Shown piece by piece: positions 1-6,429 of a stretch of 11,043 bases of DNA. The notes beneath the pieces were generated by a model. That model made no database searches. It saw nothing but the letters and a program-made list of their open reading frames with translations, and was not told where the DNA came from. Every line of letters starts with the position of its first letter. Position 1 is the first letter of the stretch. The position numbers and the translations under genes were made by a program. The stretch is from Holophagaceae bacterium UBA692 (GTDB lineage Bacteria > Acidobacteriota > Holophagae > Holophagales > Holophagaceae), in NCBI GenBank assembly GCA_002297665.1, contig DBMS01000253.1, forward strand, positions 1-11,043, given 5' to 3'.

Positions 1-32
1 GAAAGGGCCGGGCCCCAGGGTCCGGCCCTTTC
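1..32. terminator. Rho-independent-type terminator hairpin
   Basis: Perfect 11-bp inverted repeat: GAAAGGGCCGG at 1-11 pairs with CCGGCCCTTTC at 22-32 around a 10-nt loop. The A-rich and T-rich ends of the arms give a short T run on either strand, as in bidirectional terminators. It lies upstream of the chemoreceptor gene and most likely ends a transcript that enters from the left, outside the window. There is no long U tract after the stem, so its strength is uncertain. Confidence 0.7.
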
Positions 33-212
33 CGTGCCTTGATACCGGAAAACGATCAAAGGCATATCCAAAAGATATTGGACGCGGTTCCCGGATGCCC
101 CCGATGCTTGGGCATCCACCAGAATCCGACCGTGGCGCAGCATGCCTCCAGGAGGATTCGCCCCCGATCCCCCATGCGCCCCGCGGGGCCGCATCCCACC
201 GAGGACCGCGCC

Positions 213-1802
213 ATGCTCGATTTCAGGAACCTGCCCGTCAAACGAAAGATCCAGCTCGTGGTGGCGACCTTCTCCTTCGTGCTCCTGGCGACCCTGGGCC
301 TGGCCATCAAGGACGTGTGGGCCGCCCAGAGCCGGTGCGAGCAGATCTACCATGACCAGCTGCTGCCCGTGGGCGACCTCACCACCGTGCGCACCGCCAC
401 CCTGCGGGCCCTGGTGCTGGCCAACAACCACCTGAGGGCCGCCAGCCCCGCCGAAAAGGCGGCCATCGAGGCCGACATGGACAAGATGGACGAGAACCTG
501 GCGGCGGCCTGGGAGCGCTACAAGCTGTCCCTGACGTCCGAGGTGGCCATGAAGGTCGGGCCCCAGTACCACGCCCTGCTCCTCGAGCAGATGAGGATCC
601 GGCGGGACCTGATCCTGCCCGCCTCGCGCCGGGGGGACGCGGAGGGGGGCCGGAGGATCCTCCGGGAGCAGATCGATCCCCTCGACCGCCAAATGGGCCC
701 CCTGGGCGCCGCCCTGGTGAAGGACAACGCCCGCCGGGCCTCCGAGGCCCTGGAGGACGGCCGGGCCCAGTTCCGCCGGGGAACGACCCTGGGCATCAGC
801 TTCGCGTCCCTGGGCATCCTCGCCGGGACCCTCCTGGGCTGGGTCCTGATCAAGCAGGTCAATGACCCCCTGGTGGCCTTCGGGAAGCTCCTGGGCACGG
901 TGGCCGAGGGCGACCTCACCGCCCGGGCGCGCCTGGACCGCAAGGACGAGTTCGGCGAAATGGGCGAGCGCCTGAACGCGATGCTGGTCCGCCTCCAGGC
1001 GGTGCTCACGGACGTGCGCGGCGGGGTGGAGGGCGTGGCCAGCGGCGCCGTGCAGCTCTCGGCGTCGGCGGAACAGATGGCCGCCACCTCCCACGACATC
1101 GCCCGGGCCTCCGAGAGCCTGCGCCAGGGCAGCGAGTCCATGGCGGCTTCCGTGAACGAGCTGGCCTGCTCCATCGATTCCGTGAACACCGGAGCCCAGG
1201 CCTCCCTGCAGCTGCTGGACGAGGCCCTTCGGGCCACCGACCGCGGCCAGGCGGCGGGGTCGAGCACCAACGCGGCCATGGAGGAGATCTCCGGCACCGC
1301 GGGCCAGATCTCGGCGGCCGTGGGGGTCATCCAGGAGATCGCCAACCAGACCAACCTCCTTTCGCTCAACGCCGCCATCGAGGCCGCCAAGGCCGGGGCC
1401 CAGGGCAAGGGCTTCTCCGTGGTCGCCGAGGAAGTGCGCAAGCTCGCCGAGCGGAGCGGGACCTCGGCCAAGGAGGTCAGCGCCCTCATCGACGCGGCCC
1501 GCCAGGCCGTGGCCAAGGGCGAGACCACCGTGGACACCACGGTGGAGACCCTGGAGGCCATCCGGAAGACCCTGGCCGACTTCGCGGGCCAGACCCGCAC
1601 CGTGGCCGCCGCCACCGTGGAGCAGGCCAGCGCCGGCGCCGACGTGTCCAGGCAGGTGGACACCAGCTCCCAGCAGGCCATCGCGGTGGCTTCCGCGGTG
1701 ACCCAGATGTCGGCCTCCAATTCGGAGGTGGCCCGCACCGCCCAGGAGTTGACGAAGCTGTCGGAGGACCTGCAGTCGAAGGTCCGGCACTTCAAGCTGT
1801 AG
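213..1802 (+). CDS. Methyl-accepting chemotaxis protein (transmembrane chemoreceptor)
   Basis: A 529-residue inner-membrane chemoreceptor that should signal through CheW/CheA to the flagellar motor or another Che-controlled output. The ATG at 213 is chosen because GAGGA at 201-205 lies 7 nt upstream and the protein then opens with a short cytoplasmic stretch and TM1 (about residues 13-31); the frame is open back to 39 but that part looks non-coding. Residues about 35-188 form a helical periplasmic sensor of four-helix-bundle size, TM2 is about 191-213, and HAMP about 214-267 (ends in DEFGEMGERLN). The rest is the coiled-coil signalling domain, with the hairpin tip at 375-401 (EIANQTNLLSLNAAIEAAKA, then GAQGKGF). 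The usual tip Glu in AGE-x-G is Ala396. There is no C-terminal CheR/CheB-docking pentapeptide; the protein ends in SKVRHFKL. The ligand cannot be predicted. No che genes are adjacent, so it is an orphan receptor. Confidence 0.95.
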   Translation: MLDFRNLPVKRKIQLVVATFSFVLLATLGLAIKDVWAAQSRCEQIYHDQLLPVGDLTTVRTATLRALVLANNHLRAASPAEKAAIEADMDKMDENLAAAWERYKLSLTSEVAMKVGPQYHALLLEQMRIRRDLILPASRRGDAEGGRRILREQIDPLDRQMGPLGAALVKDNARRASEALEDGRAQFRRGTTLGISFASLGILAGTLLGWVLIKQVNDPLVAFGKLLGTVAEGDLTARARLDRKDEFGEMGERLNAMLVRLQAVLTDVRGGVEGVASGAVQLSASAEQMAATSHDIARASESLRQGSESMAASVNELACSIDSVNTGAQASLQLLDEALRATDRGQAAGSSTNAAMEEISGTAGQISAAVGVIQEIANQTNLLSLNAAIEAAKAGAQGKGFSVVAEEVRKLAERSGTSAKEVSALIDAARQAVAKGETTVDTTVETLEAIRKTLADFAGQTRTVAAATVEQASAGADVSRQVDTSSQQAIAVASAVTQMSASNSEVARTAQELTKLSEDLQSKVRHFKL

Positions 1803-1812
1803 GAACCGCCCC

Positions 1813-1827
1813 GGGACGTGCCGTCCC
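1813..1827. terminator. Small hairpin between convergent genes, possible weak terminator
   Basis: GGGACG (1813-1818) and CGTCCC (1822-1827) form a 6-bp stem with a 3-nt loop in the 36-bp gap between the chemoreceptor stop (1802) and the carbamate kinase stop (1839). It is the only hairpin candidate between these convergent genes. There is no T tract on either side, so a terminator role is only suggested by its position. Confidence 0.3.
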
Positions 1828-1838
1828 CTCCTGCCAGC

Positions 1839-2783
1839 TCACCCCACGATGCGCGTGCCCGTCTCGCCGCGCAGCGCCTGGGCGAGGTGGGCGGGGTCCG
1901 TGATGAGGGCCTCCTTGCCGCCCCCCTCCAGGAAGGCCACCACGGCCTGGATCTTGGGCAGCATGCTGCCGGGCTTGAAGTGGCCCTCTTCGATGTAGGT
2001 CCGGGCCTCGGCCAGGGTCATGCGGGAAAGGGCCCGCTGGGTGGGCTTGCCGAAGTCCAGGCACACCTGCTCCACCGCGGTGGAGATGATCAGCAGTTCG
2101 GCGCCCAGCTGGCGGGCCATGAGGCTGGAGGCCAGGTCCTTGTCGATGACGGCGGCGGCGCCCTGCAGGCGGCCGTCGGCGTCCTCCACCACGGGGATGC
2201 CCCCGCCGCCCCCGGCCACCACCACGAAGCCGGCGTCCAGAAGGCTGCGGATGGCCTCCAGCTCCAGGATCACCTGGGGCCTGGGCGAGGCCACCACGCG
2301 GCGGAAGCCGCGCCCGGCGTCTTCCACCAGGTCCCAGCCGTCCTGGGCCCTGTGCAGTTCGGCCTGCTCGGCGCTCATGAAGGAGCCGATGGGCTTGTTG
2401 GGCTTGGCGAAGGCCGGGTCGGCCCGGTCCACCAGCACCTGGGTGACCACGGTGGCCGGCGTGCGGGCCACGCCCCGGCGCTTGAACTCGTTGTGCATGG
2501 CCCGCTGCAGGTGGTAGCCCAGGGCGCCCTGGGTGTCGGCCACGCAGGAGTCCAGGGGCACCATGTGCAGTTCCTGGGCGGCCAGTTCGGAACGGCGCAG
2601 GATGAACCCCACCTGGGGTCCGTTCCCGTGGGTCACCACCAGGCGCAGGTCCTCGGCCTTGAGCATGGACGCGATGTGCACGCAGGTTTCGGCCGCGGCC
2701 TCGTACTGGTCGGCCACGGACTGGTGGGAATCGTCCGCGATGAGGGAATTGCCGCCGATGGCGATGACTACGGTCCGGGTCAT
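1839..2783 (-). CDS. arcC: Carbamate kinase
   Basis: A 314-residue cytosolic amino-acid-kinase-fold enzyme, full length for carbamate kinase (about 310). It catalyses the reversible reaction ATP + carbamate = ADP + carbamoyl phosphate and usually makes ATP at the end of arginine, agmatine, allantoin or purine breakdown. Family motifs are in order: AIGGNSL near the N-terminus (GGN at 10-12), HGNGPQVG at 52-59, a glycine-rich GGGGGIP at 191-197, VIDKD at 212-216, and KPGSMLPKI at 270-278. The ATG at 2783 has GGAGGA close upstream (CGGAGGAA on the minus strand, 2795-2788). There is no arginine deiminase or ornithine carbamoyltransferase beside it, so the source of carbamoyl phosphate is unknown. 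It is transcribed away from the hemerythrin-Nfn fusion through a shared AT-rich region. An anabolic carbamate kinase-like role is possible, but the motifs are those of ordinary ArcC. Confidence 0.95.
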   Translation of the reverse strand: MTRTVVIAIGGNSLIADDSHQSVADQYEAAAETCVHIASMLKAEDLRLVVTHGNGPQVGFILRRSELAAQELHMVPLDSCVADTQGALGYHLQRAMHNEFKRRGVARTPATVVTQVLVDRADPAFAKPNKPIGSFMSAEQAELHRAQDGWDLVEDAGRGFRRVVASPRPQVILELEAIRSLLDAGFVVVAGGGGGIPVVEDADGRLQGAAAVIDKDLASSLMARQLGAELLIISTAVEQVCLDFGKPTQRALSRMTLAEARTYIEEGHFKPGSMLPKIQAVVAFLEGGGKEALITDPAHLAQALRGETGTRIVG

Positions 2784-2807
2784 GGTGTTCCTCCGCTTGA
2801 ATGAAAA

Positions 2808-2837
2808 ATTTTAGCTTTCGTAATAAAATTTTTTCAA
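2808..2837 (-). promoter_or_regulatory. Predicted sigma-70-type promoter for carbamate kinase
   Basis: On the minus strand, TTGAAA (2837-2832) is followed after 18 nt by TAAAAT (2813-2808). Each hexamer matches its consensus at five of six positions. Transcription would start near 2801, giving a leader of about 18 nt that carries the GGAGGA ribosome site. The promoter lies within a near-perfect inverted repeat, GAAAAATTTTA (2803-2813) with TAAAATTTTTTC (2824-2835), which has one extra T in the right arm. Prediction from sequence only. Confidence 0.5.
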
Positions 2838-2846
2838 TCGATTTTT

Positions 2847-2862
2847 TTGACCACGAGGTCAA
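2847..2862. promoter_or_regulatory. Palindromic operator candidate in the divergent promoter region
   Basis: TTGACC-ACGA-GGTCAA is a perfect 6+6 inverted repeat with a 4-nt centre. It lies in the AT-rich gap between carbamate kinase and the hemerythrin-Nfn gene, upstream of the predicted kinase -35 box. Its position would let a dimeric regulator act on both genes. It resembles an FNR box (TTGAT-N4-ATCAA) but the TTGAC/GTCAA half-sites are 6 rather than 4 nt apart, so the cognate factor is unknown. Confidence 0.4.
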
Positions 2863-2892
2863 TTATTAATCAAAGGATCACCGCGTGATGTC

Positions 2893-2921
2893 GGGCACAT
2901 TGCGGGGCTGGCGTGCCCCGC
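2893..2921 (+). promoter_or_regulatory. Leader hairpins with two alternative pairings upstream of the hemerythrin-Nfn gene
   Basis: In the presumed 5' leader, GCGGGGC (2902-2908) can pair with GCCCCGC (2915-2921) over a 6-nt loop. Alternatively GGGCAC (2893-2898) can pair with GTGCCC (2913-2918). The right arms overlap, so the two stems exclude each other. The downstream stem is followed by TGCCTTC, not a strong T tract. No known riboswitch class was recognised. A regulatory role is inference only. Confidence 0.3.
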
Positions 2922-2954
2922 TGCCTTCATCCTTGGTGCATATTGAACAAATCC

Positions 2955-2960
2955 AGGAGA
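2955..2960 (+). promoter_or_regulatory. Ribosome binding site that decides the start of the hemerythrin-Nfn gene
   Basis: AGGAGA lies 5 nt before the ATG at 2966, a strong Shine-Dalgarno match. The same frame is open further upstream, with a GTG-ATG pair at 2885-2890 behind AAGGA (2873-2877). That longer version would add 27 residues with no recognisable domain and would read through the leader hairpins. The 2966 start places the hemerythrin domain close to the N-terminus. Confidence 0.65.
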
Positions 2961-2965
2961 TATCC

Positions 2966-5722
2966 ATGCCCATCCCCGCCTCTTCAGTGGTCCACGACGA
3001 AACCTCCATGGGCGAGTGGCACCTGCTTCACCTTTCGGCCATGACGAAGATGTCCGAGCTGGCCTCGGCCCTCATGGCCCGGGACTGGGTCCAGGTGGAC
3101 CGCGCCTGCCGGTGGGTGTACGAAGTGCTCCGCCCCCACAACGAGGCCGAGGAACGCGAGCTGCTGCCCCTCCTGGACGAACTGGGCGCCGAAGCCCTCA
3201 TGGACCAGCTCATCGGGGACCACCGGGAGATGTGGGACCTCACCCTGCTCCTCCTGGCCGCCAACGCGGGCGGGGTGGTGGCCGAGCCCGGGCCCTACCA
3301 GGAACAGGCCCGGAAGCTCATGGACCTGATCCGCCAGCACATCGACACGGAAGAGCACATCATGCTGCCGCTGCTCAAGGGGAAGTCCCTGTACATGGGC
3401 GACGAGGTGAACGCCGACGGCTACCTCATCCTCGAAAAGCGCCTCCTGGCCCCAGAGACCTGGAGCTTCATCGTGCAGGCCCCCATGGTGGCCCGGGGCC
3501 GCAAGCCCGGCCAGTTCCTCATGGTGGCCCCCTTCGAGAAGAGCGAGCGCATCCCCCTCACCCTCGCCGACGGCGACGCCCGCAAGGGCTGGATCCGCTT
3601 CGTCATGGTGGAGGTGGGCGCCACCACCAAGGCCATGGGCAAACTCAGCCAGGGCGACAGGCTCTTCGCGGTGGCCGGCCCCATGGGAAGGCCCACGGAA
3701 CTGGTGGAGGAAGGCACCGTGGTGCTGGTGGCCGGCGGCTACGGCAGCGCGGCCATCCTGCCCGCCGCCCAGGCCCTCAAGGCCCGGGGCCAGCGCGTCA
3801 TCACCGTGCTGGGCGGCCGTTCCCGGGAGCGCGTGCTCCTGGCCGAGGAACTGGACGCGGCGTCCGACGAGCTCATCATCACCACCGACGACGGCACCCT
3901 GGGCCGCAAGGGCATCGTGACCCAGCCCCTGGCCGAGATCCTGGAACGGGAACCCGTGGCCGAGGTGGTGGCGGTGGGTCCCATGCCCATGATGCAGGCG
4001 GTGTCCGAAGCCACCCGGGCCAAGGGCATCTTCACCCTGGTGAGCCTGAACGCGCTCATGGTGGACGGCACGGGCATGTGCGGCGGGTGCCGGGTGACCG
4101 TGGGCGGCGAGATGAAGTTCGCGTGCTTCGACGGACCGGACTTCGACGGCCACAAGGTCGACTTCGACATGCTCCGCATGCGCCAGAACTGGTACAAGGA
4201 GGACGAGGCTTCGGCCGTGGACCACGTGTGCAACCTGGGCCTGCCCAACCACCCGGTGACCGACGCGGACATGCCCTTCATCGCGCCCGTGGCCGACCTG
4301 GACTGGCGGAACCTGGATCTTCCCGCCCTCAAGCCCGCCCAGCGCATGAAGATCCCCCGACAGATCGCCGCCTGCCAGGATCCCGCCGTCCGCGTGGGCA
4401 ACTTCTCGGAAGTGACCCTCGCCCTCAACGCCGAGCAGGCCCGCCTGGAAGCCGCGCGGTGCCTGGACTGCAAGGTGCCCAAGTGCATCGAGGGCTGCCC
4501 GGTCAACATCAACATCCCCGCCTTCGTCAAGCAGATCGAGGCGGGCAACCCGCTCGAGGCGGCCCGCATCCTCAAGCAGTCCTCGAGCCTGCCCGCCGTG
4601 TGCGGCCGGGTGTGCCCGCAGGAAAAGCAGTGCGAGGCCAAGTGCGTGGTGGGCATCAAGGGCGACGCCGTGAGCATCGGGCGCCTGGAGCGGTTCGCCG
4701 CCGACGCGCTGCTGGCCGCCGAGCCCGAGACCCCGCCCATGGCCCCTGCCACGGGCCGCAAGGTGGCCGTGGTGGGCGCGGGCCCCGCGGGCCTGACCGT
4801 CGCCGGGGAACTGGCCTGCAAGGGCCACGACGTCACGGTCTTCGACGCCCTGCACCGCCCCGGCGGCGTGCTGCTCTACGGCATCCCCGAATTCCGCCTG
4901 CCCAACGCCATCGTGGAAAAGGAAGTGGACACCCTGCGACGCATGGGCGTGAAGTTCGTCCTGAACACCCTGGTGGGCCGGAGCATGACCCTGGCCGAAC
5001 TGAAGGGGGAGTACGACGCCGTCTTCATGGGAACCGGCGCGGGCCTTCCCGGCATGCTGGGCATCCCCGGCGAGGACTTCAAGGGCATCTACACCGCCAA
5101 CGAGTTCCTCACCCGCATCAACCTCATGCGAGCCGACCGCTTCCCCGAATCCGGCACGCCGGTGACGGTCGGAAAGCACGTCGTCATCGTGGGCTGCGGC
5201 AACACCGCCATGGATGCGGCCCGCGCCGCCCGGCGCCTGGGCCCGGAATCCGTGTCCATCGTCTACCGGCGCACCATCAAGGAATCCACCGCGCGCAAGG
5301 AGGAACTGGAGCACACCGAGGAGGAGGGCGTCCACTTCCACTTCCTCACCAACCCCCTGCGCTGCATCGGCAATGACAAGGGGTGGATCACCCACATCGA
5401 GTGCGCCGTCATGGAGCTCACCGAACCCGGCCCCGACGGCCGCCGCGGCGTTCGCGCCACCGCCGAAAAGGTGACCTTGCCCTGCGACACGCTGGTGGTG
5501 GCCCTGGGATTTTCCGTGAACCCGCTGATCGCCCAGACCGAGGAACGCCTCAAGACCCTCAAGGGCGGCGTGGTGCGGGTGGAGGAGACCACCGGGGAGA
5601 CCACGGTGCCCGGGGTCTTCGCCGGCGGCGACGTCATCACCGGCGGCGCGACGGTCATCCTGGCCATGGGCCAGGGGCGGCGGGCCGCGGAAGCGATGCA
5701 CAAGCAGCTGATGGGAGTCTAG
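2966..5722 (+). CDS. Hemerythrin-NfnA-NfnB triple fusion: flavin/Fe-S NAD(P)H oxidoreductase with an N-terminal di-iron domain
   Basis: A 918-residue cytosolic protein with three modules. Residues about 10-137 are a hemerythrin-like four-helix domain; candidate iron ligands are His19/His22, His58 with Glu62, His86, and His125 with Glu129/Glu130 in HIDTEEHIMLP. Residues about 148-415 are a ferredoxin-NADP reductase-like NfnA/SudB module: flavin motifs KPGQF (180-184) and ERIPLT (194-199), nucleotide loop AGGYGSA (256-262), and a [2Fe-2S] site with Asp367, Cys372, Cys375, Cys387, the Asp(Cys)3 pattern known from this family. Residues about 470-918 are NfnB/SudA (GltD-like): cysteines 499, 502, 507, 511 and 546, 550, 556, 560, then dinucleotide motifs GAGPAG (604-609) and GCGNTAMD (743-750). 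Nfn enzymes couple NADH and reduced ferredoxin to NADP+ reduction, with flavin-based electron bifurcation in reverse; SudAB relatives reduce polysulfide. NfnA and NfnB are usually separate subunits. The hemerythrin part is the odd element and could sense O2 or NO; that is inference. Confidence 0.9.
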   Translation: MPIPASSVVHDETSMGEWHLLHLSAMTKMSELASALMARDWVQVDRACRWVYEVLRPHNEAEERELLPLLDELGAEALMDQLIGDHREMWDLTLLLLAANAGGVVAEPGPYQEQARKLMDLIRQHIDTEEHIMLPLLKGKSLYMGDEVNADGYLILEKRLLAPETWSFIVQAPMVARGRKPGQFLMVAPFEKSERIPLTLADGDARKGWIRFVMVEVGATTKAMGKLSQGDRLFAVAGPMGRPTELVEEGTVVLVAGGYGSAAILPAAQALKARGQRVITVLGGRSRERVLLAEELDAASDELIITTDDGTLGRKGIVTQPLAEILEREPVAEVVAVGPMPMMQAVSEATRAKGIFTLVSLNALMVDGTGMCGGCRVTVGGEMKFACFDGPDFDGHKVDFDMLRMRQNWYKEDEASAVDHVCNLGLPNHPVTDADMPFIAPVADLDWRNLDLPALKPAQRMKIPRQIAACQDPAVRVGNFSEVTLALNAEQARLEAARCLDCKVPKCIEGCPVNINIPAFVKQIEAGNPLEAARILKQSSSLPAVCGRVCPQEKQCEAKCVVGIKGDAVSIGRLERFAADALLAAEPETPPMAPATGRKVAVVGAGPAGLTVAGELACKGHDVTVFDALHRPGGVLLYGIPEFRLPNAIVEKEVDTLRRMGVKFVLNTLVGRSMTLAELKGEYDAVFMGTGAGLPGMLGIPGEDFKGIYTANEFLTRINLMRADRFPESGTPVTVGKHVVIVGCGNTAMDAARAARRLGPESVSIVYRRTIKESTARKEELEHTEEEGVHFHFLTNPLRCIGNDKGWITHIECAVMELTEPGPDGRRGVRATAEKVTLPCDTLVVALGFSVNPLIAQTEERLKTLKGGVVRVEETTGETTVPGVFAGGDVITGGATVILAMGQGRRAAEAMHKQLMGV

Positions 5723-6156
5723 GGCGGCGATCCAGCGCCAAGCCAGTGGACGCGGCCCCCTAGCGGGGTCGCGACCAGGGCGTTGACGAGCTTTTCGTCG
5801 GCCGTGACGAACAGGGCGTTCTCGGTTTCGGCGACGGCGAGGTACAGGGCGCCGTAGAAGCTCCGCCCGAATTCGAGGGCAAGGTCCAAGGCCCTGGGGT
5901 GATAGGGGGCGCTGGGAAGGATGCGGATGGGCGCGAGAGCTGCGATCCCCTGGTGGGCGCCCCGGGCCTCCTCAGCCGTCAGGACGCCCCGCTGCACCTT
6001 CTTCCAAAGAACGTTGGCGAGTTCGATGGGAAGCAGGTCCGGGGCCATCAGACAACGCCCCAGGCCCAGTACCGCCCGGGCCTCGTCCGATCGGGATTCC
6101 GGAACAAGCGCCTTGGCGAGGATCGAACAATCCAGGACGAAAGGCCTACCTTTCAT
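5719..6156 (-). CDS. VapC/FitB-family PIN-domain toxin, probably impaired
   Basis: A 145-residue PIN-domain protein, normal for VapC-type toxins, which are Mg2+-dependent RNases acting on tRNA or rRNA. The ATG at 6156 is used because it begins directly before the first PIN strand (FVLDCS) and overlaps the antitoxin gene by 11 bp, as is typical for a coupled pair. Conserved acidic residues are Asp9 (LDCS), Glu45 (IELANVLW) and Asp120 (TADEKL). The usual Asp of the Y-D-A-x-Y-L-A motif is Gly102 here (FYGALYLAVA, codon GGC at plus-strand 5853-5851), one base from GAC. Loss of that metal ligand would be expected to weaken or abolish cleavage, so this may be a decaying or non-catalytic toxin. Its stop codon shares CTAG with the stop of the convergent hemerythrin-Nfn gene. 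The target RNA is unknown. Confidence 0.85.
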   Translation of the reverse strand: MKGRPFVLDCSILAKALVPESRSDEARAVLGLGRCLMAPDLLPIELANVLWKKVQRGVLTAEEARGAHQGIAALAPIRILPSAPYHPRALDLALEFGRSFYGALYLAVAETENALFVTADEKLVNALVATPLGGRVHWLGAGSPP

Positions 6157-6382
6157 CGCGGGACTCGCGCAGCAGTTCGACGGAGTCCGGCCCCGGGCGC
6201 CCCGCCACCTTGGCCCGGAAGGCATCGAGCCAGGCCGGCCAGGCGGCCTCGTCACTCAGCTTCGCCTCCATCTCAAGAATGGCCCTGACCTCCGCCTGCA
6301 GACTCCGGCCGTGGAGAAGGGCCCGGGATTTGAGCCTGGCCAGGGTTTCAGGATTCACGTCTCGTACCAGCAGGCTGGACAT
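6146..6382 (-). CDS. FitA/VapB-like ribbon-helix-helix antitoxin
   Basis: A 78-residue antitoxin. Residues about 2-36 form an Arc/FitA-type ribbon-helix-helix (SSLLVRDVNPETLARLKSRA, then LLHGRSLQAEVRAIL), with the GRS-x-x-x-E-x-R-x-IL signature of FitA-like antitoxins. The charged C-terminal tail should wrap the PIN toxin. Three in-frame starts exist: GTG at 6400, ATG at 6388 and ATG at 6382. The last is preferred because GCGGAG ends 6 nt before it, whereas the ATG at 6388 has no spacer after that motif and the GTG lies inside the operator. It overlaps the toxin gene by 11 bp, so translation is likely coupled. It should bind the palindrome just upstream, alone or with the toxin, and repress its own operon. 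Confidence 0.85.
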   Translation of the reverse strand: MSSLLVRDVNPETLARLKSRALLHGRSLQAEVRAILEMEAKLSDEAAWPAWLDAFRAKVAGRPGPDSVELLRESRDER

Positions 6383-6392
6383 GGTCATCTCC

Positions 6393-6409
6393 GCTATCAC
6401 AATGATAGC
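6393..6409. promoter_or_regulatory. Toxin-antitoxin autoregulatory operator
   Basis: GCTATCA-CAA-TGATAGC is a perfect 7+7 inverted repeat with a 3-nt centre, beginning 10 bp upstream of the antitoxin start at 6382. It covers the predicted -10 box. Ribbon-helix-helix antitoxins of this class bind such palindromes in their own promoters. The binding itself is inferred. Confidence 0.7.
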
Positions 6410-6429
6410 CGTTCACTTCACATGTGCCA
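6402..6429 (-). promoter_or_regulatory. Predicted promoter of the toxin-antitoxin operon
   Basis: On the minus strand, TGGCAC (6429-6424) is followed after 16 nt by TATCAT (6407-6402). The -10 matches consensus at five of six positions; the -35 is weak. The -10 lies inside the operator palindrome, so bound antitoxin would block RNA polymerase. It falls in the 82-bp gap between the regulator stop (6465) and the antitoxin start, so the pair can be transcribed separately. No convincing terminator for the regulator gene is visible in this gap. Confidence 0.45.

Noticed and set aside
64..78. Small inverted repeat ATATC-CAAAA-GATAT upstream of the chemoreceptor.
   Set aside because: Only 5 bp per arm, with no convincing -35/-10 or sigma-28 type promoter around it; not enough to call a site.
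518..1795. Minus-strand 425-codon open frame within the chemoreceptor gene, and frames at 1818-2804 (+) and 1792-2862 (-) over carbamate kinase.
   Set aside because: Shadows of confidently identified genes; no recognisable protein features and no supporting ribosome sites.
2847..2862. Reading the palindrome as a true FNR box.
   Set aside because: FNR boxes are TTGAT-N4-ATCAA; here the TTGAC/GTCAA half-sites are separated by 6 nt, so the spacing is wrong for FNR.
2984..5701. A 905-codon minus-strand open frame and a 786-codon plus-strand frame over the hemerythrin-Nfn gene.
   Set aside because: Compositionally biased shadows with no domain; the fusion gene in the other frame carries all recognised motifs.
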